Assembly (NCBI GenBank): GCA_008931825.1
Contig: QXVZ01030907.1
Coordinates: 1-27,599, forward strand
Reading direction: 5' to 3'
Origin: Phallusia fumigata
Taxonomy: Eukaryota > Chordata > Ascidiacea > Phlebobranchia > Ascidiidae
Length of the DNA stretch: 27,599 nt
Both the position numbers and the translations under genes were made by a program. The notes under the pieces were generated by a model. The model worked only from the letters and a program-made list of their open reading frames with translations, did no database searches and had not been told where the DNA came from. Below, piece by piece: positions 1 to 10,653 of the stretch (positions are counted from its first letter, which is position 1; every line of letters starts with the position of its first letter).

Positions 1-1527
1 CAAAGTTAAACCTTTACCTCGGGTTTTCTGTGATATACAACTTAACATGCCTGGCGGTATGTAAAAGCTCCGTTGACCAGGAGGATCACGGCCGAGCGAA
101 ATGTTCCGACCGTCGGTAACTATTTGATCATCCATAGTGCTGTCGCTCAACTATGGTTCTCGAGAGTTTGGATTTTGCGATACACAGTACAGTATAGGTT
201 CATTACTTGACTGCCAGTGATGTTTTATGGTGTTTTTGACAACGTGTCCCATATATGAGAGGTGAGTTGCACCATTTTGCGCAAAGCATTTCGCCATTTC
301 TGGCAATCGAGAGAGGCGAAAAAAAAAAGCCCCGACGCACGAACCTTCGAGAGAAAAGTAAAAAACGCTGCGTCATGTGACATCACATGATTTGTTCAGA
401 CCTGCTTGTATGTAGGTAATGAGAATGAAATAGCGTTTCGGGTGAACAATGCCACGGTACGTTTTTTACAAGTTTTCCATTTGGTAATCGTCAAAATTTT
501 AGCTGTTTAACAATGGAATTTTTGTTTAAAAATAGGCTACAGCCTAAACATTCCAGTGNCGACGCACGAACCTTCGAGAGAAAAGTAAAAAACGCTGCGT
601 CATGTGACATCACATGATTTGTTCAGACCTGCTTGTATGTAGGTAATGAGAATGAAATAGCGTTTCGGGTGAACAATGCCACGGTACGTTTTTTACAAGT
701 TTTCCATTTGGTAATCGTCAAAATTTTAGCTGTTTAACAATGGAATTTTTGTTTAAAAATAGGCTACAGCCTAAACATTCCAAAGATTAATTTGTGATGT
801 ATGTTACGCTGTACTCAGTTACGAGGCAAAATGAGGCAGATTTTACAAGTAAATTTTAAACAGATGAAACCATTGAAATGGCGAAACTGACAAAATGCAA
901 AAATACTGTGTACTCTATCAAATCGACTTGTGTTGAGGATTTAAACGCCTACATTTTGCAAAACAATACCATTAGTACAATTCGTTTACAGTATTTTATT
1001 TAAGTGCACATTACAAAGTCTGTTTATTTGCAGCTTACATAAGCAAAATCGATTTATCAATCACAAATCATATTCAGCAGTATGTTTCTGATGGTTTGAG
1101 AGCAGCGCGAGCCGTTGCATAACAATCAGCTGATCTCCTCTGGCAACACGTAAACAAACTGACGTAAGATGAGTCAGCAAACAGATCACGCGAGTCAGGA
1201 AATAAAACTATCTGAGCAACGGTTACATCATTGTACCGAATCAGCACATTGTTTAGTCTGCACAATAAGTACAACATGTGACTTATTGTTTAACAATTAA
1301 TGAAAATACAAACGCTATTAGGTTTGGTCCGCAAGTCAAAGCCCGACACTTCGAAAATAGCAACACTACATTTTTTTAGTTCGTTTACGTTTACAGGCGA
1401 AAAAAGTGAAATGTTGTTTACAAAATCGGCAAGCATAAACACACTAAAGGAGCGAAGAAAAAGAGTATAGGCAGATATTTTGTTTGTTGATTTACATAAA
1501 AATTCGAATTCATTCCACCCATGTACG
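1..1527. other. GGCX downstream flank, no gene seen
   Basis: Non-coding AT-rich DNA downstream of the GGCX stop in the first allele-like copy. No coding exon with splice signals was found on either strand. It holds the contig overlap at 333-782. The block 372-895 also occurs at about 2552-2870 (the second copy) and, diverged, at 16936-17190. Short open frames here are not supported. Bases 1-157 have no second copy in the window. Confidence 0.6.
333..782. repeat. About 220 bp duplicated overlap across the n at 559
   Basis: Bases 333 to about 553 are repeated almost exactly from 560 to about 781, right after the n. The left contig ends in ccagtg and the right one reads on through ccaaag. The left form matches a third copy near 17070. 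This is a second unmerged contig overlap inside the larger 158-2361 copy. Confidence 0.9.
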
Positions 1528-2302
1528 TCACAACTCTGTTTTCTTGTTTAAATGCTCGGCTGAATCGTCTTTCTTGCGACCCCACAAATTCCTGTCGAAA
1601 GCAAATAAAAATTTAGGTTTTCCTTCCGATAATATTTGCTGAGTAAATTCTATTTCATTGATGTTTGCAGGTGACGTCACCTGATATTTTCGTTCCACGA
1701 ATCGATATATTCCATCTCGCTGGCCAACTGTGTAATTTCGGGACGACCAAAAACAATATTTCTGGTGCTGTATGTAGCCAAAAGAAAGCTGTAGAAAACA
1801 ATCCAAGACTACATGTTTGCTTTACTCACGAACTCAGTAACCACCTAACACAAGCAGCATCGGTTTTTAGCGTTTTTAATGAACGAATGTTTTGGCGCGA
1901 GGTTTAAAATAATTCACAACACAATGATTTGTCAGGTATATTTCTGTGGATATTTTTAGTAAATAAAGAGTCCTGTTAGGCTTGGGACAAACAAGCATCG
2001 CTTTTTCGAGTTTTGCAGCGGGCAATGTTTGGTAGGTTCACAAAATCATACTGATTTAAAAAAAATTATACTAGAGCTAAAAATTTTATCGCCAGTCTGA
2101 ACCAAGAACCTAACGTTCAAGGCACAAAGTGTAAAAAGCATGTTTTAAAGGTTGTCTTTGTAAAAGGTACACTTATCACCTTCGCCTAAATATGCCGATT
2201 TTTTTCAGAGCGAACAGAGCGGCTTTTTCGCTAAAACTTCGCCGGGTTTCTTCTTTTCGCTTCGACCTCTCCATCTCTTGCCGCTGAAACTCGTCAATTA
2301 CG
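1528..2302 (-). pseudogene. Second copy of the last three GGCX exons (probable allele, not a second gene)
   Basis: Copies of GGCX exons 15 (2180-2302), 16 (1681-1788) and 17 (1528-1591) keep the splice sites, phases and lengths of the main gene. Exon 15 is identical. Exon 16 differs only silently by eye. Exon 17 has one amino-acid change (GRKKDD here, GREKDD at 3507-3570) and TTG for TTA before the stop. Intron 16 has a 3-base length difference. Exon 14 and everything upstream are missing, because this contig ends at the n at 2362. Selection-like differences plus the contig join favour an uncollapsed haplotype over a real partial gene duplication. It is labelled pseudogene only because it cannot make a full protein where it lies. 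Confidence 0.9.
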
Positions 2303-2970
2303 CTACAAATGTATGCGATATTATGAATAATATTAAAGCAAATGTATTCAACAATGATAAANTCTCGAAAGTTTGGATTTTGCGATATACAGTACAGTAT
2401 GGGTTCATTACTTGACTGCCAGTGATGTTTTATGATGTTTTTGACAACGTGTCCCATATATAAGAGGTGAGTTGCACCATATAGCGCAAAACATTTCGCC
2501 ATTTCTGGTAATCGAGAGAGGCGAAAAAAAAGCATCGACGCACGAACCTTCGAGAGAAAAGTAAAAAACGCTGCGTCATGTGACATCACATGATTTGTTC
2601 AGACCTGCTTGTATGTAGGTAATGAGAATGAAATAGCGTTTCGGGTGAACAATGCCACGGTACGTTTTTTACAAGTTTTCCATTTGGTAATCGTCAAAAT
2701 TTTAGCTGTTTAACAATGGAATTTTTGTTTAAAAATAGGCTACAGCCTAAACATTCCAAAGATTAATTTGTGATGTATGTTACGCTGTACTCAGTTACGA
2801 GGCAAAATGAGGCAGATTTTACAAGTAAATTTTAAACAGATGAAACCATTGAAATGGCGAAACTGACAAAATGCAAAAATACTGTGTACTCTATCAAATC
2901 GACTTGTGTTGAGGATTTAAACGCCTACATTTTGCAAAACAATACCATTAGTACAATTCGTTTACAGTAT

Positions 2971-3004
2971 TTTATTTAAGTGCACATTACAAAGTCTGTT
3001 TATT
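2971..3004 (-). promoter_or_regulatory. Candidate GGCX polyadenylation signals
   Basis: Two AATAAA hexamers read on the minus strand at 2999-3004 and 2971-2976, about 505 and 530 bases after the GGCX stop codon at 3507. The same hexamers recur in the first copy near 991-1025. Placement suits a 3' UTR of roughly 0.5 kb. No transcript evidence is visible, so this is motif-level support only. Confidence 0.35.
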
Positions 3005-3506
3005 TGCAGCTTACATAAGCAAAATCGATTTATCAATCACAAATCATATTCAGCAGTATGTTTCTGATGGTTTGAGAGCAGCGCGAGCCGTTGCATAACA
3101 ATCAGCTGATCTACCCTGGCAACACGTAAACAAACTGACGTAAGATGAGTCAGCAAACAGATCACGCGAGTCAGGAAATAAAACTATCTGACCAACGGTT
3201 ACATCATTGTACCGAATCAGCACATTGTTTAGTCTGCACAATAAGTACAACATGTGACTTATTGTTTAACAATTAATGAAAATACAAAACGCTATTAGGT
3301 TTGGTCCGCAAGTCAAAGCCCGACACTTCGAAAATAGCAACACTACATTTTTTTAGTTCGTTGACGTTTACAGGGGAAAAAAGTGAAATGTTGTTTACAA
3401 AATCGGCAAGCATAAACACACTAAAGGAGCGAAGAAAAAGAGTATAGGCAGATATTTTGTTTGTTGATTTACATAAAAATTCGAATTCATTCCACCCATA
3501 TACACG

Positions 3507-6500
3507 TCATAACTCTGTTTTCTTGTTTAAATGCTCGGCTGAATCGTCTTTCTCGCGACCCCACAAATTCCTGTCGAAAGCAAATAAAAATTTAAAAGGT
3601 TTTCGTTCCGATAATATTTGCTGAGTAAATTTTATTTCATTGATGTTTGCAGGTGACGTCACCTGATATTTTCGTTCCACGAGTCGATGTATTCCATCTC
3701 GCTGGCCAACTGCGTAATTTCGGGACGACCAAAAACAATATTTCTGGTGCTGTATGTAGCCAAAAGAAAGCTGTAGAAAACAATACATGACTACATGTTT
3801 GTTTACTCAGTAGCCACCTAACACACGCAGCATCGGTTTTTAGCGTTTTTAATGAACGAATGTTTGGACGCGAGGTTTAAAATAATTTACAACACCATGA
3901 TTTTCCATATTTTTCTGAGGATATTTTTAGTAAATAAAAAGTCCTGTTAGGCCTGGGACAAACAAGCATCGCTTATTCGAGTTTTGCGGCGGGCAATGTT
4001 TGGTAGGTTCAGAAAATCATACTGATTTTTAAAAAATTATACTAGAGCTATTTTAAATTTTTGTGCAGTTAGATCAGTCTGTGTACTTTTTGAGGTGATA
4101 GAATAATATCGATTAGGCAAACAATTGGCAACCAAGAACCTAATATTCAAGGCACAAAGTGTAAAAAGCATGTTTTAAAGGTTGTCTTTGTAAAAGGTAC
4201 ACTTATCACCTTCGCCTAAATATGCCGATTTTTTTCAGAGCGAACAGAGCGGCTTTTTCGCTAAAACTTCGCCGGGTTTCTTCTTTTCGCTTCGACCTCT
4301 CCATCTCTTGCCGCTGAAACTCGTCAATTACGCTACAAATGTATGCGATATTATGAATAATATTAAAGCAAATGTATTCAACAATGATAAAAGGATGTTT
4401 AAAGTGCATCAAAAGCAGCCACACACCAAAAAAGCAGGGCTGGAAACAGCTTTTTGTGTGTACATGTATTTTACGAGCACGTGTGTTTAGATACGCATCA
4501 ACCTATCAATCGGCTTGTGGTTAATTTGCATTTGCATTCGCATCAGATAAACCATTTGACATCAAACATTTTTTGTAGGTCGTCTGCGTTAAGTTTTTAA
4601 AACCATGTTGCTGTATATGAACAGAGAAACACCCTAGTGGGCAATTAATTACAGATATAAAAGTATAATGGCTTGAAGCCGTAACTGCCTGAAAAAAACT
4701 TAACGTAAACAACAGGCTAGTCGCCACACAGCAAAATTGCTAATTGCGTTTAGCAAGCAAATTGACTTGCAAAGTGCAAGATCGCAGCACATTCCAAGCA
4801 TAGCCAAACTCACATTTCATCTGCTGTGTCATCGTCAGTCGATTGCGATGAAATCCACGGAATCGCTGTCAAGCCAAAATATACTTCAGTAAATTTCAAA
4901 AACCGAAACCAAAACAGTTTAACAAAATCGAACAAACAAAGAAAACGAGTATTGCGCCACTTGCACTCAAAAAGTGATTGTGTGGTTTTTTGATTTTTTT
5001 TGGAGGGGTTGGTGCTCGTCAGATTAACCACACACCAGTAATCTTTCAGAAAATACATGCTCTAAAAACGGCACTTAGAACGTTAACTCGGCACCAAGCA
5101 CAAATGCTTGACTCATGACTGCGCACGTTTCACAAACAGGTGCAAGTCAGCAGTGGCTTTTCGAGTGAAAGTGGCGAAGGTCCAAAAGCTATTAGCAGCT
5201 CATTACGAAGAGTTCAACACATATTGCACCAACACGCGAAACGAACCTGGACTCTCAGCTGAGTTGACCTTCTTTTTATAGTCCTTCACCTTGTCCTTTA
5301 GCGCATTTGCGGTGGTGTTCTCGTACATGTAAAAGTAGCAGGAAGGTGTGGATGACGTTGTGAGAACAGTGTGAAACTCGCCAGCGGGAAGCTTTAAAAC
5401 GGCGGGGATTTTTACTAAGGTTGTTGTTTTTAGTTTCGATCACAAAATTACCGGAATTTTTTCGCCCGCTTTGAGAGTGACGCCATCACCTGATTTTGCG
5501 TCGAGCGTCACCGAAACCACGCCCTGGAGCACCTCAAGCGACGCGTTGCCGAAATCCTTTTGCACGAAGTTGTTTAGGGACATACCTGCGCCACAAACAG
5601 CCTATTTACAGCCTCACATCTTAAACTTCAGGATTTGCTTGGTCTGTGTGTTTGTTTGTTTTGGGTACTGCTAACGTTGTTTTGCGGTTTAGGAGGCTGC
5701 CAGGAATGGAATAAATAAAAGGTTTTCCTTTGCGACTCTCTTACTAAGATGAGATGCTCAAATGTTTTTGAAGAACGGAGCAAGCAGACACAATTAAGCT
5801 GTAAATTAGGCTTGAAAAACTGAATTATGCAGTCTTTTATTATGATTTCCCTATGCCTTTTCCTAAAAGCAACTAGAAGGGTGGCTTACCATATATAGAC
5901 ATTCTATATGTACTACTATTACCCGATATTAAAACATGACATATTCCCCACATTATATTACATTGGGTCTCAGTTACCTGCGCTATTTATGACATGATTG
6001 TTTCTGCTGGCAGAAACGCATGGGTCCCCACACATGCAAAGTTCTACATATTGCGTTTTTCTGAAAACATGGCCAGGCTATAGATGTAAACAAGGCATTC
6101 AGCGCACCACAACAACATGTGTTACAAACTGTCCAAGCTGCATCAACTTTGGACATTGTTAAATAACAGTACACATTTTAGGGGGCTGGTGGGGTAACTG
6201 CTTGGCCTACACGGTAAAAAAACATCAACTATTGCACCACAATGACATGTTATACAAACTGTCCAAATTTCATCCAATTCGGAGATTGTTTAACTATTTG
6301 CCCCATTTTAGGGGGCTAGTGGGGTAACCGCTGGGGCTATGGGGTCAAATGAAACAGATGGCACAACTTCATGGTCATATCTACCTGCTGTAAAAGTTTC
6401 ATCCAAATCCACCAAACATTTCATGGCAAAACGACATGGACAAGCTCGGGGTAGAAAAAAAAAAAAAACCGAGGGAAAACAATATGTGTCCCCTTTCAGG

Positions 6501-9500
6501 AAGGGGACCCATAATTAGCATTACTGAAAACTGGTGTAATTTGGTCTGAAGTTTACCAATGGCAATTATCTCTGAATGTAATATCGAAAAAAAAATATTT
6601 AAGATGACTAGACAACCAAAAACAAACCACAGCCTTAAAACAAATACTGGTATCAGACATTGGTACCTGGAAAATCAGCCACAAAAACAACATCAATGGT
6701 TTGATTTCTGTATTCCTGTTTGATGGAGCGCAATTTTGTTCTCCAGTCACTTAGTTCTGATAGTACGGGCAATACAAATTCTGACTTTTTAAATGGGGAC
6801 CAATCATAACCTGCCAACTCCACAGATGGATCAAAAACCCTGCAAATGAGTTCAAATTAAGTCAATGTTCATTCTCTTTACAGCACTCACAGTCAAAAGC
6901 ATTTGAATTTTGCCTAAATGCAATTGCCAAATTTGTTGGTAAAGTAGAGTTCCATTATACTAAATGTTTTGGCTAGACCACAAGTTACCTTTGTTGAAAT
7001 CTTCCATTCAGTGATTTCCACACATCAAAATAGATTTCAGGTTTATCAATACCAAGGTCAATCAATCTTTCCTTAAGACAGCGAGCATATTGAATGGCCA
7101 TGTCTGGATGAAGTGACCATCTGTTCTTCTTTGATGACAATACAAACACCTTTACAACACAGATACAGTTTGCCTTGGCGCGAAGTGAAGTTTTGTGCTT
7201 TAGAATTAGAACGCACCCCTGGTCTGAGGTATCCTTCTTTTCCACTGCTGTCTTTATACATTATTTTAATATGTTGGTTTGCAAAGGAATGCACCATCAT
7301 ATCCCAACTGTAACCGTATGGACCATCAGTCCAACCATTATAGCCCTGTAACAGATTTAGAATGGACAACTGACGTATACAGAAGCGAAAAGGGCAGTTA
7401 CCTTAGTAATGAAATGAGAATAGGGCAAGAAAAGTTGTTCGGAAATGTAGCTGACAGTAAGAAGCGTCACAAGTGCATGCTTCCATCTATAATGCAAACA
7501 TAAGGTTAAGTCCAAGCTTTCTATCCTAACTAAATACATTTATTCCACAATATCGTATGTTACTTTATAATATGGTGTGTAGATAATACCTGGTTTTGGT
7601 TTCTTCTCCTTTTTTGTTTGTTGGATAAATGCAAGAGGGGTTCTGTTTTGCACTGCTGGTGTCAAAAAGGTTGCAGAAAGTCTTGCAGCGGTTTAAAAAG
7701 TGCTTGAAAGTGTCACAATGGCAAAATACAAACATTGTGGCAAGCATTGCATATGGAAACATACCTGTGCCAAAAAAGACAGTCAGTTGAGGTCAATTAT
7801 ACCAGAAAAGCAGTTTTAACAAGTTTATTCAACTGAAACATTTTGTGGCAAAGTTAAATATTTTCCAAACTGAAAAAAGTAAACTTTTAGTTATCCAAAT
7901 CAAAACTGACCTAAACCAACAATCCCCAGAGTATCAGTTTAACAACTAAAGCAATGTTTATTATTGACAAGGTCTCTCACCAATTCTAAATAACTGAGAG
8001 TTCATGCTGTGAAAACTGCCACACATAAGAAATCCAATCCAGCGTGTTTTGTCAAAAAACAATATGAACCCTACTGACAGGTCCAGTATGAATCCTCCGA
8101 GATGTACAACAACATAATCCATTGCGGAATCAGATAAAACTAATCTAAACAAACAAAACGCACATAGGCTAAACCCAAAACAGTTACAGTCAGTATCTGG
8201 GAATTGATTATTAAAACAGTTTAAGCCATGTCTAGGTTTTAACTGTTTTGTTTATTTCAATGTAAGAAATGTATTGTATTGACATTTTACCTAATAGGAT
8301 CGAATACCCAGTGAGTTGATAATTTTTGCATAGAATAGCCAAGAAGCCAATCTGATTCAGTCTTCTTTAGGCCAGCATAGAAGTAAACAATAAAAATCTG
8401 CAGGCAAAATGACCAAAATAACAAAGTTTAAGGCATTGGGTAACTGCAATTTTATAAAATGGGTAACAAACCTGAAATCTAAGTAAGGTGTAATTCCACA
8501 ATGGTACATGTGTGTTTTGAATTGATTTCCTAAAATAACCATCCAGCGATCTATAAGTGTGATACAAATAACTTTAGGTTACAAAAAATTCATAAGAATG
8601 AAATTTAGTAAAATTTTAAAAAAATAGCTGTATTTACCAAAACAAACTAAACATTACACATTATTACTATTATATGTAGATGAAAAAACATACTGGCCAA
8701 GCGTAAGTTTTGCACGAATTCTAAGATGGTTCCATTAGGTTGTGGAATTAATAGCAGGTGTGCACTTTTCAATAATACACATTTATTTTGCAGCCTTTAT
8801 TACATTTACAAAACAAGTTTTATTTTTGCACTTTGTTAATATTGTTACCAGTCTTACAAGTATCTGTGTCCATCTGTCAGCAGAAACACTATGCTCAAGA
8901 GACCATAAAGGTACGAATGATTATTCCATACAGATTTGTCAAGCATGAAAAAGTACCAATAAATAAGTGCGAAACAAAAACAGCTGATTCTGTACATAAA
9001 ACCCAAAGCAATTCCACAAGCACCTGAAACAGATATGTTTTTACTTAGAATACAGTCACTTTAGATGTTTATGTTGTTTAAGAAAAAATAAAACTCTGAC
9101 AGCTTTTGTTATTTATCAGACCTCCAGTTTTAGAAATAGCANAGCCAATCTGATTCAGTCTTCTTTAGGCCAGCATAGAAGTAACCAATAAAAATCTGAA
9201 AGTAAGGTGTAATTCCACAATGGTACATGTGTGTTTTGAATTGATTTCCTAAAATAACCATCCAGCGATAAGTATCTGTGTCCATCTGTCAGCAGAAACA
9301 CTATGCTCAATAGACCATAAAGGTACGAATGATTATTCCATACAGATTTGTCAAGCATGAAAAAGTACCAATAAATAAGTGCGAAACAAAAACAGCTGAT
9401 TCTGTACATAAAACCCAAAGCAATTCCACAAGCACAAATAAACAAAATAGCATAAAGTGCAGCCATGTAATCATAGTGTAGTGGTTTTAGTGAATGAATG

Positions 9501-10110
9501 TAAGGAAATCTGCACATATCCTCTGTGCCCTCTCCATACTTTGCATCTACATGCACCATTCCCCGCTCTTGGGGAATGTCAATCATCATCAGTAATCCAT
9601 ATGCAATCCTAGCATAAGCCAAAATAGATGCATCTCGAGGTTTGTTGAGCAAAACAACCAAGCTTTTCCACGATAACAAATCACTTGGACAAAAACCAAA
9701 TAGCTCTTNATTTTAGACAAAAATACAGACATCCATTGACATTACTTTTATACCCATAATAGCCAACATTTACCTAAAAACACTATGATTTAGTTAAAGT
9801 GGTCAACAATGGCTAACATGAAGCATTTTACAACAAAAAACGTATGTATATCATTAATTTATACAAAGCTTGTTGCACAACTCAACAGTGTACAGGTAAA
9901 GCATTGGCGGATGAAATCATACAAAGCAATGGGCTACACCAAGTTTCAAGTTACTTTTAGTGTTTGCAAAATATTCTTTCTCCTACCATATGCAATCCTA
10001 GCATAAGCCAAAATAGATGCATCTCGAGGTTTGTTGAGCAAAACAACCAAGCTTTTCCACGATAACAAATCACTTGGACAAAAACCAAATAGCTCTTTTA
10101 ACTGCGGCAT
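3507..10110 (-). CDS. GGCX: Gamma-glutamyl (vitamin K-dependent) carboxylase, 17-exon gene
   Basis: Multi-pass ER membrane enzyme that uses reduced vitamin K, CO2 and O2 to turn Glu into Gla. Exons: 9987-10110, exon 2 (only in the insert, 9436-9597), 8858-9023, 8472-8550, 8291-8397, 7981-8144, 7590-7764, 7402-7486, 7217-7345, 6989-7149, 6667-6839, 5452-5585, 5247-5391, 4814-4865, 4210-4332, 3663-3770, 3507-3570. All junctions are GT-AG and phases agree, giving 2151 nt, 716 aa (human 758). Signatures: [34 protein letters not shown] [52 protein letters not shown]189 aligns with human active-site K218, and C70/C421 with the C99-C450 disulfide, all at the same offset of 29. N-glycosylation sequons lie at N496 and N578. 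The start is tentative: the frame is open upstream, and a splice acceptor (tttccag) sits about 30 nt 5' of the ATG, so a further 5' exon is possible. Confidence 0.96.
4333..4813 (-). other. GGCX intron 14
   Basis: This 481-bp intron lies between the 52-bp exon 14 and exon 15. Its donor is gtgagt and its acceptor tttgtag. The part next to exon 15 (4333-4391) also occurs before the n at 2362. No other feature is seen in it. Confidence 0.8.
5586..6666 (-). other. GGCX intron 11, longest intron, repeat-filled
   Basis: This intron of about 1.08 kb separates exons 11 and 12. It contains the tandem two-copy unit at 6108-6355, a poly-A/purine tract near 6455-6470, and a strong hairpin at 6488-6508. 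No exon-like segment was found inside. Many of the other introns are much shorter (67 bp between exons 9 and 10, 92 bp between 16 and 17), so the extra length here probably comes from a repeat insertion. Confidence 0.7.
6020..6512. mobile_element. Candidate small repeat element in GGCX intron 11, 10-bp inverted ends
   Basis: The decamer atgggtcccc at 6020-6029 has its exact reverse complement at 6503-6512. Between them lies a tandem pair of units of about 125 bp (6108-6230 and 6232-6355), sharing acaaactgtccaa and a tttagggggct..tggggtaac core. Just inside the right end an 8-bp stem with a 5-base loop (6488-6508) can form. The arrangement suggests an inserted MITE-like or foldback element, but I cannot see a clean target-site duplication. 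Confidence 0.4.
9143..9708 (-). other. Intronless transcript-like GGCX insert between two n's (exons 1-5, spliced)
   Basis: The 566 bases between the n's at 9142 and 9709 are spliced GGCX sequence. They hold part of exon 1 (9598-9708), exon 2 (9436-9597), exon 3 (9270-9435), then exons 4 and 5 (9143-9269) joined exactly where the genomic exons have GT and AG borders. Exons 1, 3, 4 and 5 are also present with introns at 9987-10110 and 8291-9023. Exon 2 is found only here. A silent CTC/CTA difference in exon 3 shows it is not copied from the neighbouring contig. A 4-nt loss at the exon 4/5 junction shifts the frame, so the 174-codon reading frame ends in a non-GGCX tail. Size and position fit an EST or transcript used to bridge an assembly gap. 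A retrocopy is the alternative. Confidence 0.88.
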
Positions 10111-10653
10111 TATGTCCTGTGCTATTGAATTGAACCTGGAAAGTGCCTGCTTGTCACAGTTGCTGCTTCCTCGCTGTCACTTTTTTTCTGTAGTGGCGAA
10201 AGCGCCGTAAGCAAAATCTTCCCACTGGGGGAAATCCCATCTTGTTTTTTCCCTTTTCAAAATTGATTCTTTGATTTTTGAGAGTTGATTTTATGGAGCA
10301 AACGGCTGGATTGCGTCGCAAATCGAGAAATTGTTGATCTGGTTTTGGTCATGTTCCTTCAGCGTAATAGTTTTGCGCGTAATATTTTGCAAGTGTCCAG
10401 TGTAAAGGCATTTAATCATTAGTCAACCATACATACTACAGTGTATGCAGTATCTATGAGTGAGTCAACCAAGGTCTTCAAAATCGTATTGTGTCAACGA
10501 ATTTATTACTGGGTTGCGTATTGCAATATTTATCTCGTTGGTTTAACTGTCACAGGCTATTCAAATTTAGCAGTTTTGCAAAAAGTTTCGCCATGATATG
10601 TCAAATCAGACTACTGTGATTTTGTTCAACATCCTCTGTAGTATCCCGCATTG
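10111..10653. other. GGCX 5' flank, no gene seen
   Basis: This is upstream of the first visible GGCX coding exon. It should contain the 5' UTR and promoter, or a further 5' exon, but no TATA box or initiator stands out. The segment 10498-10620 looks related to 18030-18260 (shared tttatctcgttggttt-like and actgtgattttg-like stretches), so part of it is repeat-derived. Confidence 0.4.

Larger units (their letters stand above)
158..4391. repeat. 2 kb direct duplication across the n at 2362 (GGCX 3' end and flank)
   Basis: Bases 158-2361 and 2363-4391 are the same segment in the same orientation, carrying GGCX exons 15-17 and about 1.1 kb of downstream flank. They differ by scattered substitutions and small indels, and one larger length difference near 4045-4125, where the second copy has about 60-80 extra bases. 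The second copy starts exactly after the n, and the first ends exactly before it. This is the pattern of two contigs that overlap but were too different to merge. Confidence 0.93.

Noticed and set aside
158..4391. A genuine recent tandem duplication of the GGCX 3' half
   Set aside because: Copy borders coincide with the n at 2362, and the same pattern recurs at 559 and 12054; uncollapsed haplotypes explain all three.
7150..7216. Reading the GGCX frame straight through between exons 9 and 10
   Set aside because: The 67-bp stretch shifts frame relative to the conserved sequence; removing it as a GT-AG intron restores alignment to the family.
9155..9679. A separate 174-aa single-exon carboxylase gene
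   Set aside because: It is the spliced form of exons 1-5 of the surrounding GGCX gene, enclosed by n's and frameshifted near its end.
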